Shown here: positions 27,743 through 37,585 of the stretch, in pieces | How the letters are laid out: each line of letters opens with the position of its first letter | How positions within the stretch are numbered: position 1 is the stretch's first letter | Assembly: GCF_910592395.1 (NCBI RefSeq) | Contig: NC_088318.1 | Coordinates: 62,001-126,000, forward strand | Length of the DNA stretch: 64,000 nt | Direction: 5' to 3' | DNA from: Lineus longissimus | Taxonomy: Eukaryota; Nemertea; Pilidiophora; Heteronemertea; Lineidae | Position numbers and translations under genes: made by a program | Notes under the pieces: model-generated | Told to the model about the DNA's origin: nothing | Seen by the model: the letters and a program-made list of their open reading frames with translations, nothing else | The model's database searches: none

Positions 27743-28807
27743 TCATTTGACCGAACTCGCCCCAGTGCTGAAATTTCCGTTACAAGAAACGAAATCAACG
27801 CCTCTAGTGTCAAGATTGTCTCGACGCCAAATTCGGTGATGAGTGGAATTGCGGTTGTTTCGCTCCTCTCCTGCACTGCTTTGGAGTCTTTGGTAAACTT
27901 GGATGAGATCTTCAGTGGGTGGTGACCTCTTTCTAGATTTTCTGAAGACAGAAAATGGAATGCAATTCAAAACAGTACATGGGCATTTACATGATTGTGG
28001 CAGAGCAAGGGACAAGGATGTTACGTTACAAGATCGAAGAGCAAGACCATGTACAGCATGAATCTACACGACACACTATGGACTAGTGGCTCAGACTCTC
28101 AACTAGAGGTCAAGAGGTCCCTGGTTCGAATCCTACAGTCGGTGAGAGACTCAGGCAGGTTTCTTTGACACTTGCCTCACTACCCAGATGTATAAATGGG
28201 TTCTGGCGCTGGGCATATGGACCAAATGGGACAGCATTTTTACTTACTTTTTGTTACTAACAGGATTGTGTGCAGCCCAGGCTTCAATCTCTTCATATAT
28301 CTGGGCCATCGACGATGGCACCTTTGGTCCTTCCTTTTCCAACAAGTGTCTGAAACAGTGAAAACAAAAACACTTCTTTGCAGTGAATTAACGAGTAAAC
28401 ATCGTCTCTCAGACACTTGGGAAACGCATCTGAGAGCATCTCAGTTTCAAAATTTTCATGCTTGAGAACCCCAGACCTCCCTTCGTGGGTGAGCGCCTAC
28501 TGCGCCACATTGTGAGATCGAGCCCTCACCATATTCGGGCTTCGCCCTCAAAGGGCCCCCTCTATCCAGCTGTGCTGGATCCACTCCCTTATTTGATGGT
28601 GACCTACCATGTGGTCCAGCCACCAGTCAGACAAGGATCCCCTTTTGCGATTTGTTGCTACTTCTGGCTGTACCGAGGCTACTTTTTGCTGGGTCACTGG
28701 ATGTACCAAGTCATGCCCGCTGAAACGACGAGTGATCATATCAACATTGTTGTGGCGATACTCTACACCATCCCTTCGCAATTCCCACAGCCCGTGATCA
28801 CTGTTCA
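27743..28807 (-). CDS. Unidentified multi-exon gene directly upstream of USB1
   Basis: Three candidate exons on the minus strand carry good splice sites: A 28,807-28,608 (acceptor tcttttag, donor gtaggt), B 28,349-28,248 (acceptor actgtttcag, donor gtaagt) and C 27,941-27,743 (acceptor tgtcttcag, TGA stop). B and C join in frame and encode a segment beginning EKEGPKVPSSMAQIYEEIE, then a basic tail with SRKRSPPTEDLIQVYQRL. A encodes GLWELRRDGVEYRHNN and RRFSGHDLVHPVTQQ, clearly protein-like. A to B does not keep frame with the best donor (phase 0 into phase 2), so an exon is missing, an alternative site is used, or the model is wrong. The first exon is not found; a frame near 28,940-29,090 is a possible candidate. 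The family is not recognised. The stop is 59 bases before the USB1 ATG. Confidence 0.5.
28081..28145 (+). mobile_element. tRNA-derived SINE-like copy
   Basis: A box A-like TAGTGGCTCAGA (28,084) and a perfect box B GGTTCGAATCC (28,123-28,133) have tRNA-like spacing. The T stem does not pair, so this is a SINE head or tRNA pseudogene. It lies in the intron between exons B and C of the unidentified gene. A further tRNA-like stretch is suspected at 28,480-28,545 (gatcgagccctcac) but is weaker. Confidence 0.55.
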
Positions 28808-29954
28808 CTAAAAGATTTGAGAAACAAGTCGTCACAATTCCGTTGGCGTCATATGCAATTTGAATTGCAGCAGACGTCGCGGTTTAACATAAGTTGTGTA
28901 CCGGTGCTACCGAATACGCTGCATGACACAAGGGCCTTAACATCACAGTAGAAAAGAATCATATTGAATTTGGCTAAATCACAGGGCTCAGCCAGGCCTC
29001 TGAATCTGATATCATGATGGGGGGCGGGCGAGGGGGTTGGTCCAGCAGCGGCTGGCAGCAGACATTTGTCTTGACTCTTGCTTAGTTCTGCTACAGCTTA
29101 AAGTGCTGTGGTACAGTCTAGAAGCAGTGTCATCATTGGCGAAATGGACCAAAGTTTGTGAGGGGCTGAGTTTCGTCCAAAAATAGATCTGTTTACACAC
29201 TACGGCAATGGCGTATTGCAGGTACACGTCAACGGGTCATTGATTGTCGGACGTCAGTTCGCCAAGAAAACCAAAGGAATCGAAGGATTCATTGAACCCA
29301 TCAACACATCATTAGTTTTCAGTGAAGTGCACCTGTATTCCTAGGTAAATCACTTTGGTATATAGAGAGTAAGATTACAATTAACTCACGTTAAAGTTTG
29401 AGTTCCGGGGAGGTAGCGTCGTCAGTACGTTGGTTTAAGGGCGCAATAACCTAGCTTATAGCGAGCAATTAGTACACTAAGATTTCAGTGATTAACATAA
29501 TAGTTGCAAGTATTTGGCATTTTAGACTCATAATTCGTGCTATAATAACTACGTTGTAAACATAATGCTCAAAATTGATTCATGAAAAAGTTGTTAGGGC
29601 AATATCAAGCAAGCAGTAATGGAAAAAAGTGTAATTCCATTAACTGAATATTGTTTTTAGACACTATAACATTTTAGGCCTACTTTTCCGTAAACCACGA
29701 GAACATTGTATGTGAAAAAAACAACACATATAAGTGAGGCGCCGGGTATACAGTAATTGTAAGGTAAAGAAAAGCTCGGTCTCTAAAGTCTGGAGGTCCG
29801 GAGTCCGTAACTGTGACGGTCACGAGAGTGGCTTGTCCTTACGGATAGATCGAGAGGGCGGTTTGGGGTTCCGCCGACGGTGCTCGCATGCATTGGTCGT
29901 ATCCCCGAAACCTTTACAACGCGAACAAAGCTCGTGGCATCCATGACGGTATAG

Positions 29955-30385
29955 GAATTGACGGTTAAGTTACAAAAAATCTGGCGTCATCCAATGACGG
30001 TACAGGAATTGACGGTGAAGGATCTCGTGGCATATCGGATGCGTATCCGAAGACGGTAAGGGAATTGACGGTGAAGGATCTCGTGGCATATCGGATGCGC
30101 ATCCGATGACGGTAAAGAAATTGACGGTAAAGGATCTCGTGGCATATCGGATGCGCATCCGAAGACGGTAAGGGAATTGACGCTGAAGGATCTCGTGGCA
30201 TATCGGATCCGAAGACGGTAAGGGAATTGACGGTGAAGGATCTCGTGGCATATCGGATGCGCATCCGAAGACGGTAAGGGAATTGACGGTGAAGGATCTC
30301 GTGGCATATCAGATGCGCATCCGATGACGGTAATTGACGGTAAAGGATCTGGTGGCATAATCGGATGCGCATCCGATGACGGTTT
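29955..30385. repeat. About 56-bp minisatellite, roughly 8 copies
   Basis: The unit contains 'ggaattgacggtgaaggatc', 'tcgtggcatat' and 'cggatgcgcatccg', the last being a 14-base palindrome. Copies differ by small deletions (one at 30,209 lacks part of the palindrome). The minus strand is open across the array as a repetitive peptide, which I regard as an artefact of the repeat. Confidence 0.9.
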
Positions 30386-30404
30386 TATATATATATATAT
30401 ATAT
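30386..30404. repeat. (TA)n microsatellite
   Basis: A run of about nine TA dinucleotides sits directly at the end of the preceding minisatellite. Confidence 0.9.
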
Positions 30405-30429
30405 CATATTAAATTTGGTGTTATACTGT

Positions 30430-30955
30430 TATGTAAGTACAAGCTCTAGTGAGCTCACACAACTGTTTGACAGTCCTGGCTGCTCCACCGTGCTGACAAC
30501 ATGATGAGAGATGAGACAGTCACAGACAGGCCAAATCAGTCTTGGCTGCTCTGCCAAGTTGTCAACATGGTGAGAGAGATGAGGCATTCACAGCCAGGCC
30601 GAATCAGACCTGGATGCTCCACCGAGTTGACAACATGATGAGTGAGATGAGACGGTCACAGCTAGGTCACATCAGTCTTCGCCACACTGCCTAGTTGTTG
30701 ATATGGTAAGAGAGATGAGACAGTCACAGCCAGGCGAATCAGTCTTGGCTGCTCTGCCAAGTTGTCAACATGGCGAGAGAGATGACGCAGTCACAGAGAG
30801 AGATGAGGAAGTCACAGCCAGGCCGAATCAGTCCTGGCTGCCCCACTGTGTTGACAGCGTGATGAGAGAGATGAAAAGGTCATAGCCAGGCCGAATTAGT
30901 CCTGGCTGCTCCACCGTGTTGACAACATGATGAGAGAGATGAGACAGTCACTGAG
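30430..30955. repeat. About 70-bp minisatellite, roughly 7 copies
   Basis: Repeated elements are 'gagatgagacagtcacagcc', 'ggccgaatcagtc(c/t)tggctgct' and 'gttgacaacatgatgagaga'. The copies are moderately diverged and of unequal length. The array abuts the retrotransposon remnant at 30,950-31,150. Confidence 0.88.
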
Positions 30956-31150
30956 CCACAGTACTTCGATCGTTTCTCCTCCGCACGTGTTAGGACGTGT
31001 CTGTCGGAGCTGACAGCTATCTCGACGATTAGGACCTCCTTTTCCTTCTCATCGAAGACGCCGAGCATGTCGGGGTGCCGGTGTTTTATAGCCGCGGGCC
31101 CGTGGGGGCTAGCGAGTCCCAGAGCAATCTCAGCATCTTTCCAGAGTACG
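30950..31150 (-). pseudogene. Non-LTR retrotransposon remnant (R2-like C-terminal region)
   Basis: On the minus strand a frame encodes KHRHPDMLGVFDEKEKE followed by VLIVEIAVSSDRHV and a basic segment, RAEEKRSKY. The combination H-x-P-D, about 14 residues, then hydrophobic-E-I-A-V resembles the C-terminal restriction-like endonuclease region of R2/NeSL-type non-LTR elements, where PD and a following acidic residue belong to the active site. A stop lies just upstream and the frame runs into the tandem repeat downstream, so only a fragment remains. No reverse transcriptase motif is visible nearby. Confidence 0.55.
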
Positions 31151-32106
31151 AGTGGTCATCGGAACCGGCTTCTCGAGACCACATACCGATATGGTATTCA
31201 TCAATATGTGTCTCCTTGACTGGTGTAAACAGCACCGGTACCACTATAGGGGATGTAGGGGCCTGCAATGGCTGCATGGGAGGATAGGTCATGTCCCATC
31301 ACCAATCAGTGATTCTCAATTTGGTCACCATGGCATGCATGCATGCATATCTTAGAATAAATTAACTATGTTGCATATACATGGCTGTATAGCTAAGTGG
31401 TCAAAATTAGCAAAGATATGCACATGTCACTGTGCTGCGAGTATTAGGTCAGCAGGCGTTCGTCTATTACGCGATCACGACTACTTCAAATACGTTGAGC
31501 AGTGAAACGAAAGTTTGATACCTAACTAAATTCTGAAAGATCAATATTTTGGTTTTGCTAATGTGCCTTCACTAATGTTCTTTCGTTTTCATCTCAAGAA
31601 ATATCAACCTGAAAATGATCTTGATTTTATCGATAGATACCTCTTACACTTATTGATATTCTAATGTAAGAGTTTTTTTAATATATTTGTCATAACAATT
31701 TTACAATACCCAAAATATGGGTCATACCAGCAGACCACAGGCCTAGTCTACATATAGGCCCCTACTATAAATCAGATACTTGGTCCTGGTCAATTGGATA
31801 GATTTCCACTCTGAAGAGATTGTCCCCATGTTTATTAGAAATGTCTTTAGGACCGACTGATGAGACTGTCCATATACGATTATTATATAATAATAATAAT
31901 AATATTTTATTGCGCTTAATGTATACAAGGATGGTATGGCAAAATACAGAATACAGAATACAGCACAAAATACAGGATACGGAAAAGAAAATACAGTAGA
32001 GTATACAGGAAAGAGCAAGTGTTACGAGTAATTTCTAATTGAGGAGCCAGCACAATTAAATACTCCATTGGCATGTGTGATGTTATCATCAGTATCTGTC
32101 ACAATT

Positions 32107-32250
32107 CTGTATCCAGTGTTGGCATTTGTTTCAGGTCTCGCACATTCCCAGAAACCCAATGTTCTGTTGATTGGTGTGGATGATTTGAGACCAGCTATAT
32201 GGCTGCTACAAGTTATCCGCCTCTCGATATTTCAAACTATGTATTTTTGA
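32107..32250 (+). pseudogene. Frameshifted sulfatase exon fragment (iduronate-2-sulfatase-like)
   Basis: The frame reads HSQKPNVLLIGVDDLRPA, the N-terminal block of type I sulfatases, whose DD binds the calcium and which in iduronate 2-sulfatase continues L-G-C-Y-G. Here the frame breaks after LRPA. The +1 frame gives GCYK, then the first frame resumes with VIRLSIF, where a phosphate-binding region would be expected after 'VIRSPNI'. A stop follows. No other sulfatase exon and no C-x-P-S-R formylglycine motif is present nearby. It looks like a decayed duplicate exon just upstream of the E2F gene. Confidence 0.5.
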
Positions 32251-32429
32251 AGACCAGGTAACCTGTATCTCCATCCTGACCTAATTAGTTAGTTTTAAAT
32301 ATACTCCGCCTTGGTATATACGATGTAGGAGTATCAAAAACCTGTATCTTACGATGCTGTTACTGGACACAACACAGGCACCGAGATTTATTCATTTCCC
32401 AAGATGCACTTTGGTAAACGGCAGTAAAG

Positions 32430-35400
32430 ATGGCCGACCACACGCCGAGTCGACACGAGAAAAGTCTTGGCTTGTTGACCACAAAATTCGTTACCCTGTT
32501 GCAAGAAGCTCAAGATGGGGTCCTAGATTTGAAAGCGGTATGTCTGAAGAGCATGTCCATGTAGTTTTCACTTTGATACTCGCAGTAAAAACGTTGATTG
32601 CAGCCAATGTTTTCATTCGATATTGCAAGATTGAACTTTTTTGCAGGCTACCCCATGTACGTGTATACAGTCATGTACACCATACGACATTGTACCTGAC
32701 TGAAAGTGTATTTGTCGTGTACACAGCATGCATGATGCATGATGGTCATGGTGGTGTGTCGTACCTCATGCGGAACGAGTTTAGAATCCCCGATCACACC
32801 CCAAAAAAAGGTCATCGGTTGACTAACCAAGCACCACTGTTCAATGGATTTATAGTTGAAGAATGCGATCAAACTACGTCATTTCCGATCGGGGATTCTA
32901 AAGTTTAGCCCCTCATGCCTCAGAATCCAGTGCCAGTATTAAGGGGTCAAAATGTTACATTGTACACCTTATACTAGGCCTAGTATAGGCCTATACTACA
33001 ATCAAGATGTACAGACCGGGGGAGCTGGCGGTACGTACCCATAAGTCTTTGCGGTAGTCTCGCGCGTACCGGATATAACCCATCAAGCTTTTCTCCTTCA
33101 GAGAAATACTGCGTTGCGCTCAAGTGCCTTATAAGGCTGTGAACAAAATTAACGTTCGACCAATGAGAAAGCCACATTACCCTGCATACGAGGTTGGACG
33201 CGTGATCACTAAATGACAAGTAAAAATAGAATCAGACCACATGTTTCTATATGTCAGAATGCTGCCGTTTGCGCTGTAGTACACGTGTGTTGTCCAAATT
33301 TTCGATTTCAAGCAAGTTTAAGGCCAACCTCGTGTCCACCAGACTAATGCATAATTGGCAGTTGAGCGCAACGCAGTATTTCTCTGAAGGAGAAAAGCTT
33401 GATAGGTTATATCCGGTACGCGCGAGACTACCGCAAAGACTTATGGGTACGTACCGCCAACTCCCCCGGTCTGTACATCTTGATTGTCGTATTGTAATGT
33501 ATGGTTACAATTGAATTTACAACAATCCCCGATCGGAAATGGCGTAGTTTTTTGATCGCATTTAAATAACACTAAGTCAGTGGGTGCTAGAGGCGCTTCG
33601 TCAATGACTTTTTTGGGCCATGATCGGGATTTTGTAAACTCGTTCATTCAATATTTAAAATTCACTGCCACTTCTTGCTCTAATGAGAAATAAAGCCCTT
33701 TATTTTTTCACTCAAACCCAATCTTAATACTAGAGGCGCTGATTTCGTTCCTTACAAGCCCTCTAGACTCTAGTACTAGTAAGTTGCCACCCTGTCTCTC
33801 GGCACTGTGCGAGTTTGACTCAAGCCGAGGCTACCGGTAATGACCTTTTTGGAGAAAATGGCAGTGAATTGTCAAGTCGCTCCCAAAATTTATTCTAGAC
33901 TGCTAATTAATTAATTCTAGGCTGCTGACACACTTGCTGTGCGACAAAAGAGAAGAATATACGACATCACGAATGTTCTCGAAGGCATTGGGTTGATAGA
34001 GAAGAAGTCCAAAAACAGCATACAGTGGAAGTAAGTAGAAAAGGTCATGAGAATAGACGCTGTATTTCTCCGTTCGAGTGCAGCGCTTGGTGGGGTCAAA
34101 AGACATGATGTCCTGTACCGCATCAGAATAGTGACACCAATGCGAAGGTTAATTATTGGAATGGTCAGACTAAGTGGTGCATGGCATCATGAAATCTAGG
34201 CAGACTGTCCACAGAGTAACATGAGTAAGGAATCCACGAGCGTGAAAATTGGCATTCCTTTAAAGTTCTTGAGTCTTACACTGCAGCTTAGACTGTGGTG
34301 CTTTAGCCAGGACATGTATATGGACAAACTGAAGACAGAAAATATTGTAACCAATGTGGTCTTTATTCTTTTTATGTTGCTATTTTCAGGGGTGCTGGCC
34401 CAGGATGCAACACCACAGAAATAGCCAATCGGTTGGTCGGCTTGAAGAAAGAGATCAGTGATTTAGAGGCGCGGGAACAAATGCTCGACACTCACAAGTT
34501 ATGCGTGCAGCAGAGTATAAAGAATGTTACTGATGATATGGGCAACCACAAGTATCCTTCAAGACAAGATTTTTTGCTACAATTCATCTTTCAGTCTCAG
34601 AATCTCTTAGAAGAACAAGCGTGGAAGTTTTGTTATTTGTGACTTGATGAAATGATATTAATTCTCCTTTACAAAATGTAACCGACCAATAGCTGTGGAA
34701 TTCTCCTCAGTCTCTTTGATGACCCCGGAAAGCCTGTTTCTTTGTCTGTGACTCGGGGTTACAGGAAAATTCGTCCCCGGATAATTCGTCCCCGCAAATT
34801 CGTCCCCGAATAATTGAAGATCAAAACCAGATATGATAATGTGTTTTTCTTTGTTCATAATGTACGTTAAGGTTGCTGTTTTCCTTCATTTTCTTGCTCA
34901 GATTAGCCTATGTAACTCATGAAGACATTTGTAAGTGCTTCCAGGGAGACACGTTATTAGCTATCCAGGCACCGTCGGGGACGCAACTAGAAGTGCCAAT
35001 ACCAGAGGGGGTAAGATTCTAACATTGGTGTTCTCATATCCTGAAACTCTAGTATAAATGGGTGTTCACATATCCTAAAACTCTAGTATAAATGAAGTTG
35101 GTGTTGTGGAAATCTTTGGTGAAATTATAAAAAAGGTTGTACGTTTCATTTTTTCAGGGACCAGGACAAAAGAAAAAATACCAGATTCACCTTAAAAGTC
35201 ATTCTGGGCCGATCTATGTGCTGTTAGTGAATAAAGATACTGACTCGTCAAGTCCAGTGGTTGTCCAGGTGCCCCCACCAAGAGAGGACGGTGCTTCCAA
35301 TCAGAATATAGACCCAGCTTCTGTGCCAAGCGGTCAAAAGGTACGTCTTTGTGAGCATGTATTTGGTGCTGACGAAAGTTGGATGCCACTTGAAGCTGTT

Positions 35401-37585
35401 GACTGTGTCATCCACCAGAGGGCAGTCCATGTCTAGCTGCTCTTGGTGAATTCTCTGCTTGCCCTCAGTTAATCATCTTAATTCAAAAGACATAAAATAA
35501 AATTGAAGTGATTTGTCCTGGTTTACATGTGATGTTTCTGTGCCAGGTATCTGAAGGAGCCATATGTGCGATATGTCACTGAAGTGAATACTCGAGTGAA
35601 AGCTTGAATACCAGTAACCGTTGTGTGAGCCATATGTGCGATATGTCACTGAAGTGAATACTCGAGTGAAAGCTTGAATACCAGTAACCGTTGTGTGAGC
35701 CATATGTGCAATATGTCACTGAAGTGAATACTCGAGTGAAAGCTTGAATACCAGTAACCGTTGTGTGAGCCATATGTGCGATATGTCACTGAAGTGAATA
35801 CTCGATTGAAAGCTTGAATACCAGTAACCGTTGTGTGAGCCATATGTGCGATATGTCACTGAAGTGAATACTCTAGTGAAAGCTTGAATACCAGTAACCG
35901 CTGTGTGAGCCATATGTGCGATATGTTACTGAAGTGAATACTCGAGTGAAAGCTTGAATACCAGTAACCGTTGTGTGAGCCATATGTGCAATATGTCACT
36001 GAAGTGAATACTCGAGTGAAAGCGTGAATACCAGTAACCGTGGCATTATTGTTATTGCAGGCCGGCAGTCCATTGAGATCTCCAGCTAAAGCTACCCTCC
36101 GGCCGACACAACAACACCCAGTTAAAATGGACACATCACAGACACCGCTTTCTCCGGTTCCTGCCACAAGAATGGCGACAAGGTCATCACCACGGAAACA
36201 GAGTGATGCAACGGCGTCCCCGATAGCACAGTTAAAACCAGAACCAATGCAGACTGCCTCGTCACCTTTACCTGGTAAACGATCACTCCTATCTTTTGAC
36301 ACTTGTTATGTCCAAACCTTTGCAGTCATAGTATCTGTTATGGGCTGAGAAGGCCTATTTTCATCTATGGCTCTTGCTCAGAAATAGAAGGCCAGTCTGC
36401 AGTATGTCTCTAGTTTCAGCTAATGCCTCACTGCCACCACCAGCCCAGCCCAGCACGAGTCGGGCTGACCCACTCAGGGATTTCAATGTGTTGTCTCTAG
36501 TTTCAGCTAATGCCCCACAGCCACCACCAGCCCAGCCCAGCATGAGTCAGGCTGACCCACTCAGGGATTTCAATGTGTTGTCTCTAGTTTCAGCTAATGC
36601 CCCACAGCCACCACCAGCCCAGCCCAGCATGAGTCAGGCTGACCCACTCAGGGATTTCAATGTGTTGTCTCTAGTTTCAGCTAATGCCTCACTGCCACCA
36701 CCAGCCCAGCCCAGCACGAGTCAGGCTGACCCACTCAGGGATTTCAATGTGTTGTCTCTAGTTTCAGCTAATGCCTCACAGTCACCACCAGCCCAGCACA
36801 GCATGAGTCAGGCTGACCCACTCAGGGATTTCAATGTGTTGTCTCTAGTTTCAGCTAATGCCTCACAGTCACCACCAGCCCAGCACAGCATGAGTCAGGC
36901 TGACCCACTCAGGGATTTCAATGTGTTGTCTCTAGTTTCAGCTAATGCCTCACTGCCACCACCAGCCCAGCCCAGCATGAGTCAGGCTGACCCACTCAGG
37001 GATTTCAATGTGTTGTCTCTAGTTTCAGCTAATGCCCCACAGCCACCACCAGCCCAGCCCAGCACGAGTCAGGCTGACCCACTCAGGGATTTCAATGTTA
37101 TGTTTGATCCAGCAAAAGATCCAGTTGATGGTGAACTAATAGATGAACTAATGGCCTCTGAAAGTAAGTTAAAAATCTGTGTAATCTTTGAAGGCAATAC
37201 CAGTTCTATCTTGATATGATACACTATGACTAAGTCTGGCTTTACACTAGGTTGACAAGCAAAGTAAGTTGATTGGTTCAAGCCAGCGGATGATTTCCGT
37301 GGGCTGATGCTCTGGCCCTTTTCTTTGCCGCTGGCAAAGTGACATTACTGACCAAGGCCAGGCAGAATAAGGAAGTTAATCTTTATGAATGAACCCAACG
37401 TTTCTCTTTGGTGCCATTCCATGCCATTGTTTTGTTTAAATACGTATATTTCGTCATTTATCTTTACAGTGTTTGCACCGTTACTGCGACTGAGTCCGCC
37501 ACCTAGTGAGAAGGATTATTACTTCAATTTGGATGATAATGAGGGAGTGTGTGATCTGTTCGATGTGCCTTTCATATCAATGTAA
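32430..37585 (+). CDS. E2F4/5: E2F4/5-type transcription factor
   Basis: Binds E2F promoter sites with a DP partner and recruits p107/p130/Rb pocket proteins to restrain cell-cycle genes. Eight exons: 32,430-32,537; 33,921-34,030; 34,390-34,551; 34,902-35,010; 35,158-35,340; 36,061-36,274; 36,420-37,163; 37,470-37,585. All are GT-AG, phases agree, and the product is 581 residues (human E2F4 413). The winged-helix DNA-binding domain spans residues about 10-75 and includes [19 protein letters not shown] leucine-zipper dimerisation region follows (exon 3), then the marked box (exons 4-5, THEDICKCF...APSGT...VPIPEG). The C-terminal pocket-binding motif [14 protein letters not shown] is intact. 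The extra length comes from eight 29-residue repeats in exon 7. Exons 7 and 8 join through an ATG codon. Poly(A) signals are at 38,349 and 39,364. Confidence 0.96.
32865..33559. mobile_element. Fold-back element in E2F intron 1
   Basis: About 125 bases at 32,999-33,122 are repeated, reverse-complemented and nearly identical, at 33,362-33,486 (for example gtacgtacccataagtcttt). The outer ends also pair: gcgatcaaactacg with cgatcggggattc on the left, and the complementary caatccccgatcgg with gatcgc on the right. The left arm carries about 95 extra bases, including the palindrome atactaggcctagtat. There is no transposase; this is a non-autonomous element or MITE. Confidence 0.85.
34756..34815. 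repeat. aattcgtccccg dispersed repeat, copy 2
   Basis: Starts with ggttacaggaaaattcgtcc, identical to the copy at 13,336, followed by two more aattcgtccccg units. It lies in E2F intron 3. Confidence 0.8.
35557..36041. repeat. 70-bp minisatellite filling most of E2F intron 5
   Basis: Seven copies start at 35,557, 35,627, 35,697, 35,767, 35,837, 35,907 and 35,977; the last is slightly short. Each contains gagccatatgtgcgatatgt and 'gaatactcgagtgaaagctt'. Copies differ at only one to three positions, so the expansion is recent. It ends 19 bases before the exon 6 acceptor. Confidence 0.95.
36405..37100 (+). repeat. 87-bp coding minisatellite in E2F exon 7, eight copies
   Basis: Eight units of 87 bp (29 codons) encode repeats of the form [24 protein letters not shown]. 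Every unit contains tctctagtttcag, which in the first unit is the splice acceptor of exon 7 (AG at 36,418-36,419) and in the other seven is translated as SLVSA. Later AGs end at 36,506, 36,593, 36,680, 36,767, 36,854, 36,941 and 37,028. Because 87 is divisible by three, use of any of them keeps the frame. Confidence 0.93.

Noticed and set aside
28458-28811. 117-codon plus-strand open frame
   Set aside because: Antisense to candidate exon A, which has flanking splice sites and a more protein-like composition.
29965-30372. Long overlapping minus-strand frames of repetitive peptide
   Set aside because: All three frames stay open only because the 56-bp tandem unit lacks stops. This is a minisatellite artefact.
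35473-36302. Repeating minus-strand frames opposite the E2F gene
   Set aside because: They come from the 70-bp intronic minisatellite and the antisense of exon 6.
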